From Diphasiastrum complanatum (taxonomy: Eukaryota; Streptophyta; Lycopodiopsida; Lycopodiales; Lycopodiaceae), in NCBI GenBank assembly GCA_029204225.1, contig CM055096.1, positions 76,483,021 to 76,547,020 on the forward strand: a DNA stretch of 64,000 nt, given 5' to 3'. The notes under the pieces are model-generated. The model made no database searches. It saw only the letters and a list, made by a program, of their open reading frames with translations, and was not told the origin of the DNA. Below, in pieces: positions 44,615-60,740 of this stretch. Each line of letters opens with the position of its first letter. The stretch's first letter is position 1. Both the position numbers and the translations under genes were made by a program.

Positions 44615-45149
44615 CGATGCTTGCCTGTTTGCAGATCATTGCAAAAAATTGCAGGTGCTGAGCAGGAATGGAATAGATTGCATCTTTGATACGGTTTTGC
44701 GCATTTTCAAGAGCTTCAGTTGGGATTTTGTCAGAGATTTGTTGAATTATTACTCCCACACGCTCATTTTTATTGCGCATTCTTTGAGATGTTAAGCTTG
44801 GTTCATTCCCACTTTGCTGGATTCTTAAATGTCTACTTAGCGATGCATGATATTGATTTGGATTATCGAATTGTTGATTAACGATGTGTGATATTGATTT
44901 GGCTTCACAATACAAGAACATACAAGTGTTCATAGTGTTCACTATTGCTTAGTTATGCTCCGTTGGATCCATGTTTTTACCAGCGACGCATAATTTTGAT
45001 ATTTACTCGCAAAGAGTTGACTGCATAATCTTGACGTTTTAAAGCCCGACGATATGAGATAGCTCTTCGTTCTTGTGCATTCAAGAGAAGCATTTTGTAC
45101 AAGAAATCTTTTCTTTTTCTTTTTGCCCTGTTTTTTTTTGGGATAAATA

Positions 45150-45499
45150 CAAGAAATTTTGATCAGTCACATTAAACCTAAATAGATCTTTGATTTCCTA
45201 AGCCATTTTGCTTGATCTGCCTAGGTTATATAGAAGAAATCTTGACCAATTACACATTTCCGAAACCCAAGCAGATCTAAGATTGCTTGAGCAATCTTGC
45301 TTGATCTGCTTAGTGCTATATCAGATAAACAACTCTTTCCTTCCTATTTTCTTTGAAAGCTGGGTCTGGATATAAGGGAAGCGTTGAGTACAAAGGAGCG
45401 GCCAGATTGTCTACAACAAAAAATCTTGATCAATCACGTTGGTGTTATTCGCAAAACCTGAGGAGATCTCCGATCGCCTGAGCATTTCTGTTTGATCCC
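45150..45499 (+). repeat. Three diverged tandem units upstream of the TRAF-type gene
   Basis: Units at 45150-45220, 45233-45309 and 45416-45499 share the pattern AAGAAAT(C/T)TTGA(T/C)CA ... AGATCT ... GATT or GATC ... TTGCTTGATCTGC or its variants. The third unit ends 20 bp before the start codon. They probably lie in the 5' UTR or promoter of the downstream gene. Confidence 0.65.
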
Positions 45500-45518
45500 C
45501 ATTCATGTGAGGGTAGAT

Positions 45519-48500
45519 ATGTTACCTTCAGTTGTCCCGGCGGCAAGTAGGGATGGCCATACAGATCTTCTATCATTTGATGGCGTGGCTTTGTCACCGT
45601 CTGCTGTGTTCGAGTGTGGATATTATGAGGTGGAGCAGGTTCAGTACATAGCGGATGCATTCTTGCAAACCCTTGCCGCAGCCTGTGTCGAGAAAACTGT
45701 AGGGGATCCTTTTAACACGCCGGTGTCGTTCGTCATGGATCTAAAGAAAGAATTGTTGGATTATTTGGACTACCATAGCAAGGCGTATGTCGCAGGCACT
45801 TCCACTTTTTACATCGAAGAACCTCCTTTATCTCCTTCAGAATTGGTCGACGTCTTTCTTGATGAGTTCGTGAGTTCAAAGAAAAATCTTTTTAGTAAAG
45901 TGTCCAGCATAATCATGAATAGTGAAAGAAAGGAAGATAAGATTGAAGAATTGATTTCACGGTTAGAACGAAAAGGAGCATGGCTGGCAGGCCAAAGGGA
46001 GTCACTGGCCAAGGCAATCATCAAAACAGTGGACACATATAAGATTAGCCATTGTGAGGAGGTGTTTTCCTCGATCGAGGACCTTTCGCAGCATAAGCTT
46101 AAATGCTCCTTTCGGCCATTGAACTGCGGCAATGAGGGATGTTCAGAGGTTTTTTCTGCTCTCAAGGTAAAAGCGCATGATGCCGTGTGCTCTTGGAAGC
46201 TTATACCCTGCGAACAGGGGTGCAGCAGCAATGTGCTAAGATCAGAAATGGACAAGCATTGTCTCACTGTTTGCTCCATGAAATTGGTCACCTGTCCTTT
46301 CTTTCAAGCGGGTTGCGAGGAGAGCGTGCCTGAGCCTGCCCTCGAAGAACACTCGCAGCAGTCTTTAGGTCAGCATCTTCTCTTAGTACTGAGATTGCTT
46401 CAGGAGCAAAGTACGTTGATCAACAATCAAGCACAAAGGATCACTGTGCTTGAAAAGGTAAAGTTTGTAAGATTTGTTTCCTCTTTCAAGACCTGATCGA
46501 ACTCGTTGCTGCTTTAGATTGTTGGCCTTAACTCATCAGTGAGATATGTTTTATGATCGTATATCAGAAACCTCTTGTCCTTACTGGAGTTCTTTTCCTG
46601 TAAATTCCGTTCTGGTTGTGAATTCATAAAGTAAGAGTTTTACTGATCTGGCTCACCTGTTCGATTACTGTGTCATTACCGACTTAAGTAGGTTCATCCT
46701 GTAACCCTCCCAGGTATCAAAGAGCTTATATTCCTTATCTTTCCAGTCTCTAAGTTTCAAAATCTAAAGAAGAATTTCGTTCTGTAATACTTCAGAGAGC
46801 ATAGTCAGAGGCAGAAGCTTGTTAGTGCACCCACCCTTCTAAAGCACCTTTAGCAACACATTGGCTGGACATATGCATGAACATGCATACAAGTATAATA
46901 CGTTCAATTTATGGCAGTACACAACTTAGTTGAAGCGAGAAATGACTATATAGAAGAAAGACTAATCTCTTGGATCAATTGGGTACAATTTTTTTAACAG
47001 CCTGTAAAAGGTAATAGCAGGAAAGTACAAAAGTAGCTTTTATGTGGATCACCCTTGTATATCAGAAAGGCCTTTATTTCAGATTGCAGTTACTCTGCCT
47101 GCCTTTCAAGTATACTCGTACATTAATGATAAAGAGCAATCCTTTTGACTATGTAGAATTGAAGCAGCAATCAGTGCATGTTGTAATTATGTGACATAAA
47201 TGCACGTCCTGTTTCTGAACTTGTGCCAGGAAATCCCATGAGGGTTTCCCGGAATGTGCATTTAAAAATATGCATTTTTTCGTTTTTTGAAAAAAAAAAC
47301 AGGATTTTTGGTGCTTTCTTTGTTTTAGCACATTGTAAAAAAAATTCAGGTTGTCTGAATTTTTTTCTTTGCTGCTGTTTTTTTTGGACTTCTAGAAAAA
47401 AATTTCGGATAACAGTTGCAGTGGAACCTTAGTTGCCCGTTCTGGAACGCGTTCCAGAACGCGTTCCGTTCCGGAACGAGACCATCAAAAACAAAAACAT
47501 ACGTTTTTTTAACAAAGGAAAAAAAAACCATAATATCTAAGGAAGCTTGAGGAGCATCTAAGCTCGAAGGAAAAAGAACAGTAAATCACTCAGCAAATAA
47601 AATGGCAAACATCGATTGGACATAAAAAGCACAATTACCAAAAAAATACGTAAAGAGCATATCATGGACGTGGTCCAGGAGTTTCCAGTGATGGTGAGCT
47701 TGTGGAAAGAAAGCAGGAAGCCTTGTGGACGTTCACCTTTGAAATTTGAACACACAGTGATAAGGTGCCAGCAGGCAGGGTACAGAGATCCGTGACTCAG
47801 AAGTTGTATGTCCGAGCTGCCCCGATCGGTTCAACGGAAACATCGGATTTAGAGACGGGGGAAGGGCTATTCAGATACATATATGAGAAATGGATGAGCA
47901 TTAGCCTTCACTTCATATGATGAATATTCCCGATATGCACAATTGCCCCGGTTTCCAGCTATGTAGTCAGTCCAACTGAGCTGCATTGTAGATTATTATA
48001 GACGGTTCTTCAGTATTCACTTCATCTTTTTCTTGACGAATTCAGGAGAGGGCGATTCTGAAGCAAGAATGTCAATCTCTTCATGAAAGCAATTGCTTTT
48101 TGAAGCAACAGGTAAAATTAGAAAATATGTCAGTCATCAATGAAATGCAAATGCAGAATGCGCGGGCCAGCAGGGTTGTTTTACATTTTTTTTTTTTAAC
48201 TCACAAAAAATTGTTCCGACCCAGTACGTTCCGGAATGTACGGAACGGAACGTTTCGACTCATTTTGGTTGGAACGGGCTTCTAAGAGTGGAACATAGAA
48301 CTGCTTTTTTGGATTTTTAGAAAAAAATAGCATTCCGGACAGCAATTGCAGCGGAATGTGTTCCATTGCATTTATACTATGTGACTTAAAAAAAGTATTG
48401 CAGCCTCAAAAAGCAAAACATTATACTAGCCTTATATTTTTTAGGTCCTTGTAACCTACACTTTGTTCATTCCTTTGATGCATTCCCTTCAACTTTATAA

Positions 48501-49700
48501 CCTAGAATGATGTTTTTGGCACTGTAAAATGAGTTCTGAATTTGCGAAGGTTTCTTGCAAAGTTAGAACCTTCTATGTTGCAGTAAATACCTGATTTCTC
48601 ACTTCAATAGTTGTGGTTCATATTTAGCTTAAGACTTTGGTTTATGGCTGGATTTCCTGGAAAGCTTTTATTCATAAGTTCACGTGCTAGATTTAATTTT
48701 AAATTGCTTTTTGTCGCATCTTGAGAAGACAAAAAGAATATGACTATGTAGCTTTTGATGATCCTCCACCAGCACCAGCACCAGCACCAGCACCTGGAGA
48801 ATTGGTTGATGCCTTTCACTTTCTTTTTGAATAGCACATAATTCATGCTCAGTAATTTGCTACATATCCTGTATATAAGTTTCAAAGGTCTGTGTCTATT
48901 GGCAATTATTACCAGTTTGTCATCACAATACTTCTGAATATAAGAATGGTTTAAACTCTTTTGGATCTTGGTCTATGCTTGTGTAGAAACTAAAGAAAAT
49001 ATTGCATTCTGTCTTCTGCGGCCTGCCATAAGCATTTAGGCATTCAGAAGATGTTTGCTTACATCCATATAGTAGTTGTCAACATTCTAGCTGATATGAT
49101 ACTTGAGATTTTTTCTATTGCATGAATGTCTGAAGTTCTGAACTATCCTTTAAAAATTAAAAAAATACTTTCACTGATTATTTCATGGTGTGTTTAAACA
49201 ATGTAGTCTGTTATGATTGTTTTCTTTATTTTGGGACACACTTAGCTACTTTTTGAAGCAAAAATTTGCAAGAGCTTTATCTTCTCCTTGATTGGACTAC
49301 TTATATCAGCAACTTTTGTCATTACTTACTCTCAATCAAGGCTTCAGCTTGTGCATGTTTTCCAGTCATTTGTGCATTAAGTTAAAGTTGGAATCATGCA
49401 TGCTGGATGACCTATGGTTTTTCTGTGAGCCGTCTATTAGCTTCAGGATGATTTGTACTAACAAATGAGTCGCTAAGTCCAGGTAAACTTTTGACACTCT
49501 TCTTGCTGCTCACCATTCCAACCTCACTTTTTATGGATCAATTATTGCAGGCATTGGTCAAGCAAAGCCATGAAGCTGTAGACATCAAATCATTGTCTTT
49601 GTTAGTGAAGGAGCAAGAAGTGAAGATCAGGACAATTGAGCAAGAGATGAATAAGCTACACCATTTGCATAGAGCCACAGATGTCTTAACAGAAGGATGA
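45519..49700 (+). CDS. TRAF-type zinc-finger protein, three exons
   Basis: Exons 45519-46457, 48046-48111 and 49551-49700 join in phase 0 to a 384-residue protein. Introns have GTAAAG and GTAAAA donors and TTCAG and TTGCAG acceptors. Residues about 40-175 form a helical N-terminal domain (YYEVEQVQYIADAFLQTLA; DEFVSSKKNLFSKVSSIIMN). Residues about 179-282 hold Cys/His-rich TRAF-type fingers (SHCEEVF, LNCGNEGCSEVF, LIPCEQGCSSNVLRSEMDKH, LVTCPFFQAGCEE). The tail from about 305 (RITVLEKERAILKQ; VKEQEVKIRTIEQEMNKL) should form a coiled coil. The layout follows a plant TRAF-type zinc-finger family represented in Arabidopsis by At1g09920. Function is unknown to me; an adaptor or ubiquitin-related role is inference from the fold. 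The ATG at 45519 is the first in frame. No lesion is visible. Confidence 0.9.
47223..48375. repeat. Two related GGAACG-rich repeats in introns 1 and 2
   Basis: 47223-47480 and 48178-48375 share poly-T/poly-A runs, CTAGAAAAAAAT or TTAGAAAAAAAT, the words GCAGTGGAA or GCAGCGGAA, and dense GGAACG/CGTTCC words. The first includes a 24-bp perfect palindrome at 47438-47461 centred on CTGGAACGCGTTCCAG. They flank the small exon 2. They are probably copies of one dispersed repeat. Confidence 0.6.
48766..48794. repeat. CACCAG microsatellite in intron 2
   Basis: Nearly five 6-bp units of CACCAG in the second intron of the TRAF-type gene. Short and probably neutral. Confidence 0.8.
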
Positions 49701-50904
49701 GATTGGATTGAGTCTGCGCTAACATGCACGTAGAAATTGACATCTTCATTTCATGGGCATCCTGGCATTCGTGGAAGCATTTTTAGATAGCTTAGAAGTG
49801 TAGTGTTTCAATGTCATATACCTGAATTCGTTGTGTTATCTTCGCTTTGGGCCTCACAATTTTACATAATTGGGGTAGTTACAAATTGAAAATAAGAGCA
49901 ACAAGGTTACCCAAATTCAATCTGGATTTCAGCCTCGAAATCATGACATTCTATGAGTCTTATTTTTTTGTATGCTTGATACACTGATGAATTTAGGCCT
50001 CTTAAAGGATGTCCAAAGTTGACTTTTTATCATATTGAACATTGATTATCAATGTCTTCAGAATATGAGATAATTTCTTGATGGTTAAAAGCACATTTCA
50101 GCAAGAAATGCACCTTAGCATTGTGCTCATTTGAAGTGAATAGTTTTCCAATTGGAACTGAATGATGCTTGGCTGGTGAAACTCATGTGAGGAGGCTCAA
50201 CCATCTAATGAGCTCCCATTAGTATTATGGTTCAACTTGAAGGAGCCCACGATTTAGCAAGCAAGAATTCTGGTTTTTTCAGAGCAAGCTAAGTACCAAT
50301 TGAGGCATGCTACTTGCTGATTGCATTCAATTAGACAAAAAGACAACAAATGTTGCTGACATCGCTACTAAAATAGTGATCAAATTCTGCCGAAATCACA
50401 CACTAGAACGCTGCTCAACTAGAACTAAATCGCTCAAATTCTAGGTATGAACTTTTATGAGATTTCTTTTGCCACAAAAATAGAATGTAAGAGACAATGT
50501 TATGCGGCCCATATACTTCCAAGTGTGAATTTGTGCATGTTTTTCATTGTAGCAAATCATTAGCTCCCATCAATAAGTGAATTTTACATTGTGAATACCA
50601 CTTCATAGCTCTACTAAGAATAACTTGCTTAGTCAACATTTTGCACATGTATTTTAATAGCAAAAGCCTTAGCATACTGAATAAACTAGGCCACTAGCCT
50701 GTCGAATTCTAATCCTTAGCCGTAGAACACAATGCAAAAAATCATTCGCATAATGAGCCACTTAGGTGACTTAGGATAAATAGAGATTTCTTAAAGAAAG
50801 ATCATGTGAATAGCCATGTAAGGGCTTTATCCTCATTGTATATAAGGCCCAAATCCTTTGTATTTTGGGAGTAGTCCCTCATTTCCAGTAATCAGTATTT
50901 CAAG
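49701..50904. other. Downstream region of the TRAF-type gene, no gene seen
   Basis: The 3' UTR should occupy the first few hundred bases. No recognisable frame or repeat occurs after it. Confidence 0.4.
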
Positions 50905-51135
50905 TTGTTTTCTCTTTTTTTTGTCTTGCTCTCTCTTCTCATTCGCTTCTCTTGTAGTTTTCAAGATTTCAAGTTGATTTCTCTTTCTCTCGTCTCTTGC
51001 TCTCTCTTTCTCTCTCTTCTCCTCTCAGTCCCTTAGATCTTGCTCTCTTCCTCGTCTTTCTCACTTTCTCTCCTTATACACATCTCTTTTCCCCTCCACT
51101 CTTTCTTATCCTCTTTTGCTTTTCATCTTTCTCTC
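50905..51135 (+). repeat. Polypyrimidine tract
   Basis: About 230 bp made almost wholly of C and T (CTCTCTTTCTCTCTCTTCTCC and similar), with two AAGTTG(A/T)TTTCTC blocks. Any reading frame through it is a composition artefact. Confidence 0.85.
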
Positions 51136-52065
51136 TTTTCTTTTGCCATATGCATGGATGTTACCTTTTTAAAAAGAAGTAAATTTGTGTAATATAGTTC
51201 AAGCTTTTTTCCCTTTGAACCTTAGATTGTTTTGGTATTTGGGAGTGGTGTTTATGGTGATGTCTGCACCCAATAAAACGGGAGTAAAATTATGGTGAGG
51301 CCATTAGGTTGAGCCATAATTGAATGACCATTAAACCGAGTGTAAAGGTCACTAAGAAGGCTTTTCCCAAACGTACATGATTGTCTTAGCATTTTACATT
51401 ACCATTGAATATATTCTTATGGCCAATAGATTTTGACATTTTAAGAGGTCTAACTTGATGCCCAAATTTTTTATGGACATTTTATGAGTTGTGAAATGCT
51501 TTTGAAAAGTTTTATGGACATCAAGATTCATATGTCACGTTTACAAATGATAATCTACTATACATTTTAGTTTAAATCTTTTTCCATAAAGCAACTCACG
51601 CACAAAGCTAACCATAATATTTAAAGGAATAATGTTCTTTGCATAATTTAATATACTTTGAACACATTAAGTGAAATGCCAACACGATAATGTTTAAGTA
51701 TTTTTCAACTCTCTCTATTTTATGGCGAAACCACGTGTACTGTAGATAACATTTTTTTCACACCTCAGTTTTCCATCTGTTGCTTTGCTTTGTTTTGGTG
51801 AGGTTGATGTTGTCAATTAAAGAATGGAAAGTTAGTGCTTATAAGAGCAATGTCTATAGTGGAAGTGGTTTCACCGTAAAAGAGAGCTCAAAAAATATCA
51901 AAACATAGCTAAAACACAAGCAAAACATGCTAAGATAACAAAAGAAAACAAAGTAGAACTACATTACACTAATCTTCTTGCCTTAAGAAATGTAACATCA
52001 ATGATTATGTTAAAAAAGATAGAGAGAGAGAATAAAATAAAAAGAAGATAAGGAAAGAGTGGAGG
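51093..52065. repeat. Inverted repeat pair around an AT-rich spacer
   Basis: 51093-51180 and the reverse complement of 51974-52065 are similar: CCTCCACTCTTTC..TTATC..TCTTTT at one end and GATGTTAC(C/A)TTT(T/C)T..AAG at the other. The arms are about 90 bp and imperfect, and the spacer is about 790 bp. The (AG)n tract at 52071 abuts the right arm. This could be a foldback element or two copies of one repeat in opposite orientation. Confidence 0.6.
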
Positions 52066-52068
52066 ATA

Positions 52069-56040
<3,972 letters not shown>

Positions 56041-57000
56041 GAGAGTTGAACTGTTAAAGAGATTTTTGTCTTTTTAAGGACACCTTCAACTTTCTAAGGG
56101 CACCTTCGACTTTTTCGCAAAAACCCAAAAGGAGAGAAAAATGCCGAAGGTTGTCTGTTTTTGAACGAGGAACATTTCCAACCACTTCCCGTAATTTGCA
56201 AATTGAGAGAAAATCACTTCACGTAAAATGCGAAGTGAGAGATTTTGTGACGTCCTCGTTTGTGTCAACGATCCTGATTTGTTGACTGTATATACTATGT
56301 ATAGTTGTCACAAAAGCCATATACTTCCAAGTACAACGACTTTCATAATTAGGTGACAAGCATTCAATGTAGTTAATACACGGATGAAATCTATAAATAG
56401 ATCATCCAAGCACAGATTATGGGTCGCTCCATCCATGAGACGTATTATTCGAGCCTCCTAGTTACGCCGTCAATTTTTGGTTGTCATTGCTATTTGTATT
56501 GTGCTTCAGTGTAATATAGCAGCAATAGTTTTTCTATTGCTATATAACGTAGATGAATGCTTGTTGTGATTGAATGCACTCTATCATTGTTTGATCGCGC
56601 TTGTTTATTCACTCTGATCAAAACACAGACGTCTACGACTCCTCAGTTTCCGATCAGACGATGGCTGTTTTTGATATCTGAGGAACTTGCGATATCATAT
56701 TGCTCTTCCATTTATTTCAGAACCATACATCACATTGAATCTGATTTTCAGGGATACCACACACAAACCATTTCTAATATCTTTGGTGGACTGGACTTTC
56801 ATTTTTGAGAGTATGAATTAATTTTTAAGATCCTGTTGGCCAATTAGAGCACTTAAAGTTGTGATTATATTCAACATAAACTTTCTATTAGACTATTTTT
56901 GCATTTAGCAGCTGATTGTAATGGGAGAGCTGTTTTGCAATATTCCTGCTCTCTTCTCCATTCGCGTTCTTCTATCTCCCTTGTCCCATCAGGATTAGAT
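56041..57000. other. Gene-free stretch with a TATA-like site
   Basis: No recognised coding frame. CTATAAATAG at 56391-56400 is a good TATA box and could belong to an LTR upstream of the gypsy gag remnant at 57.0 kb. I could not define LTR ends or a primer-binding site. Confidence 0.35.
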
Positions 57001-57004
57001 TACA

Positions 57005-57720
57005 AAACTCCACAAACAACACATGGAATAATTGACAGTCCAGTTTGACCAAAAATTGAAGGCCTTTCAAAGTATTGTAGCAACATCTTCTAATGTGCCT
57101 AATCAGAATCAACTACAATACCCACGATGAGAGAATGTATGGTGTCCAGTTTGTACAAAAAACCATACAGCCAATGAGTGTCCAGTTTTGAAACAAAATC
57201 TCAAACTGACACATCGATATTGCTATCTATGCAATGTGTCATTGCATGAAATAGCGTTTTGTCCATTCAACTCCAAGATTATTCATCAAAAGAGAAATCA
57301 ATCCCAGACCTCTTATCCATACCACCAAGGGGCACCGAATGCGGCACCACGGTTTGGAGCTCCAATGAATCAGCAAGGCATGGCATTACCTACACCACTA
57401 GGGCCAACTAACAATCAAGTGGCCCAAGTAAACCTAACAACAACATAGTATGATATACCACCCAACCTGAGCAACAACAGTGGTATGGACTGGATGAGCC
57501 ATATGTTAATCTGGCTATCAACGAATATTTTGTGACATGCATTGTCCAACCTCAGCACCAAGGTGAGAGAATTTACGGCTGCTTTGGATGTGGAGAAGGG
57601 CATAGAATTGCCGAATGCCCTCATAAGAGCATATACATGCTCTTCTTCCGAGAGTGTGAAACGAGCACTGCTACAAGAATTGCCCATTAAGACCTAGAGC
57701 GAGTGCACCACTGAATCTAA
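57005..57720 (+). pseudogene. Gypsy Gag nucleocapsid with zinc knuckles
   Basis: Pieces in shifting frames read QFDQKLKAFQSIVATSSNVP, then a stop, then CPVCTKNHTANEC and CYLCNVSLHEIAFC, and later CFGCGEGHRIAEC, three CCHC-like knuckles. The linker between is Pro/Gln/Asn-rich (PRFGAPMNQQGMALPTPLGP). The spacing resembles the Gag of the element at 34 kb (CSICTRNHTVNEC), so both are the same broad lineage. The capsid part upstream is missing. Confidence 0.8.
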
Positions 57721-58105
57721 TCATGATGGAGACAAAAGTAGCTCCAAGGTGAGTGCCACAGAAATCTCCAATTCTCCATATTCCGGTGTTAGTAGTTACG
57801 TGAGCCCAAAAATGGAAAGGAGTGGCACCATTCCCACCCTCTTTAGTATTATTGGCAGATGATCAACCTTTGGCTGCAAGACCATATCTTAACGCAAGGA
57901 CGAACATTACTAGAGAATATGCCATTGGATACAGGAGGCCCAGGCAAAGGAAGCAGCACAAGCCAAGAAAAAACTGGCAGAACCTCAAGCCTCAGAAGTT
58001 TCAGCACCATCCGCTGACTCACCATTAAGATTAGATCTTAATGACTCATTGCACCATCAAGAATTACCATTCTAGATGGGAGAGTCTGAAGTTCCACAAA
58101 TATAA

Positions 58106-58860
58106 TTGCTCACAAGTCTATTGACTAGCAGAATGAACTTATCCCTCGGAGAGTTCCCGCGGACACAAGCAAAGAGAGTTCTAGCAAAATGGATCATTTC
58201 GAAACTTGAACCAACAATAAAAGAGCCCTTGTATTGTGCGGGCTACAAAGGAACCAACAACGTCCTCAATATTGGAGCAGCGTGGGAGAGTGAGCAACAC
58301 AACATCACCCTGCCAATCAAACACAACAGATATGAGGACGAAGCCACTATGATAGATGGGGGATCAGTAGTTAGCTTCATCTCTACTACCTTATATCAAA
58401 AATGAGGTTTACAGGGACTGAAAACCAACAATATTTGCTATCAAACTATCTGATCAGTCTTGTGTAAAACCAAAAGATTTAGTTGAAGACATTCTAGTAA
58501 AATAGTGGGAGTGCAATTTGTAATCACCTTTGTAATTATGGAAGTTCCAGAGTCTCTTTTGGCTTATCGAGTCTTATTGGGAATACCTTGGATGAGAGTC
58601 CGCAAGTGGTTCACAATTGGGGGACCGGAAAACTCACCTTCGAGAATAGATTGCAAGCAATAAAGGTAGATCCAACCACTTGGGCAGTGAAACCTATTAC
58701 TCCGAAGACTAATGATGATTCCCCCACCACAAACCATAGTATTGACTGCCCGAGACTAGTCAAGGGAGTTCATTACAACTTTCAAACTGATATTGTGCGT
58801 TGGACAGAAGCATTAGCCACAGTTGATTGTATGGCTATTGTGGGTATTCTCTGTATATAA
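58106..58860 (+). pseudogene. Gypsy aspartic protease region
   Basis: VLAKWIISKLEPTIKEPLYC leads into YEDEATMIDGGSVVSFISTT, with DGGS as the active site. After a stop and frame change, VQFVITFVIMEVPESLLAYR and VLLGIPWMRVRKW complete the protease. A run-on frame (QPLGQ, then decayed text) ends near 58860. Reverse transcriptase does not follow; an LTR begins at 58887. Confidence 0.75.
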
Positions 58861-58886
58861 ATGAAATAGCCAGAAGTAGTAAAATA

Positions 58887-59594
58887 TGTTGCGACATGGC
58901 ATCCTGCGAGCGTAAACCCATAGCCCAATGAGCACTTGTAAATAATGTATTTTAATTAAACTAGACTTTGGGCCATGTAATTCAAATAATGTTTAAAAGA
59001 CCAAAGTTTGAGTTAACTAAGTTTCCTAAGTTTTGTTTAGTGGTCAAAAGTCAAATGGTGGTAGGTGGGTGTGCTTCTTTGTGCACATAGATTAGGAATC
59101 TGTGTTTCTTTTGAAGGGTTAGGATTTCAATCTTACCTTCTTGAAGTAGCCAATAGAAACCAAGGGGCAAGGGCCTCCCCAAAGATAAAAAGACACCTCT
59201 TGTAACCCATCTGACATGCTAATTGAGAGGAGGAAACTCTACTAGTTTGGATATTCAAGCATCCTCATTGTGCTATTGCCTTGTGTCTTGTGCTATATGC
59301 TTGTAGTTGTTTTTTTCCTTCATTTGCTATTTCATTGTTTATGTTAGCTTAAGCTTCTTCACTTGATTCGTGCCATTGCTAATGAGTGCCTCCCTCTAAC
59401 ACACTCTCTCTCTCATCTCCTTTCATCTCCTTCAAGGATGAATGTGTGTGGTTAGTGTTAGTGAGCTAGAGTTAGAGTGGAGGTAGAGTTAGTTTAGTGT
59501 AGAGCAACTATTCTAAGTTAGGTTCCTATCATTTTGTCTTAATCCCTTTTGACAGGCGGAGGGCCGTTCACCATCGACTTGCTACACTCTACAG
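58887..59594 (+). mobile_element. LTR of a Tat/Athila-like gypsy element
   Basis: 708 bp from TGTTGCGACATGG to CTCTACA, one base before a tRNA-Asp-type primer-binding site. It has a TATA-like GATAAAAAG near 59183. Its ends agree with the LTR at 32006-32737. Because protease sequence lies just upstream and a leader just downstream, this LTR joins two internal regions. Confidence 0.7.
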
Positions 59595-59595
59595 T

Positions 59596-59613
59596 GGCGC
59601 CGTTCCCGGGAAT
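59596..59613 (+). other. Primer-binding site, tRNA-Asp type
   Basis: TGGCGCCGTTCCCGGGAA resembles the complement of the tRNA-Asp 3' end, with changes after TGGCGCCGTT. Confidence 0.85.
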
Positions 59614-60740
59614 AGGCCATTACTAACTAGTTTAGTTGTCATTTTAGTTGTTTTTGTCTATTTTAGTGTGTTTTAGGTGGTTTTGGGGTAGTTAAGGCTT
59701 GTTTTGCTTGTTTTTGGCTAGCAGAGGAGGTGTGGAGAGGTATTGGAGACCTGGCATTCCATCACAACATAAAAAAATCACAAAAAACTCACAAATATGC
59801 ACTTTTGGAGGAAAAAAGTGGGCTAAAATTACATCAGACTTTATTTCTCCCAAACCAGTGAAAAATAACTCTCTCATGACTAGCAGCAGCCTAAGAACAC
59901 TGTTCCAAACCTACATAGAAGCCCGCAAGAGTTAGTTCCCAACAGATTTTGAAAAAACAGAGAAAAATTATAAAAATTCAAAAAACCCTTGTAAAATAAA
60001 AACAAATTCAAAACTGCCCAGTAACCTTCATAGAGCTTCCTAAAGCTGCATCTCAATGACAGAAGCACACAGACGAGTCTACGAGAGTTACCTTTCAAAA
60101 TCAAAGGCATAACCCTCATAGACATTAGTTTTTCAGATTTTTGTGACAACTAACTCTCGTAGAGCCTCCTAAAGCTGCATCTCACTGAGAGAAGCACACA
60201 GACGAGTCTGCGAGAGTTCATCTTATTTTAGTAAGCTAAAAAATAGTTCTAAGTGCCTGAAATTGAGAAAAATCATAAGAATCAAAGAACCTTCACAAAC
60301 TATTCCATTGTTTCTATAAGGTCATTTTACATCAATGCTCAAGTCTGCGAGAGTTAGTTTGAAGTATTAATTGATTTGTAAGCCAAAAAGTGGTTAAAAA
60401 CATCATCAGACATCAATAACTTCTAGATCTACAAGAGTTAATTCTCACCACTTTCTACAGAGTCAGATCCACATCAGATCTAGCTCCAGTAAAGCTCGCG
60501 AGAGTTACTTCCCAGTAGATCTTGAGAAATCGGAGTTTTTGTCTACAAAAAAATAGAAAGAACTCTTGCAAAGTCAACCCTCATATGAGTAACTCTCATA
60601 GATATGATCAATAGCAAGATTTGTCTCAGATGTGTCTGCTGTAAAAATTTTAGGCCAACTAGAGCAAGGAACAGAGAGAAATCAAGGAAAAACCATCGAA
60701 CAGAGGCTAAAATCACAGTAATAGCCATTTAAACTGATCA
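59614..60740 (+). other. Gypsy leader with recurrent CGAGAGTTA motif
   Basis: About 1.1 kb with no long frame. Variants of CTGCGAGAGTTA recur near 59926, 60078, 60208, 60350, 60430, 60500 and, inverted, 60150 and 60590. Two longer copies containing CCTAAAGCTGCATCTCA at about 60036 and 60166 make a 130-bp tandem. Similar in position and length to the leader at 32.8-34.0 kb, but with a different motif. Confidence 0.6.

Noticed and set aside
56380-56420. Possible pararetrovirus-like promoter with CTATAAATAG
   Set aside because: A TATA box alone is not evidence; no viral reading frame lies near it.
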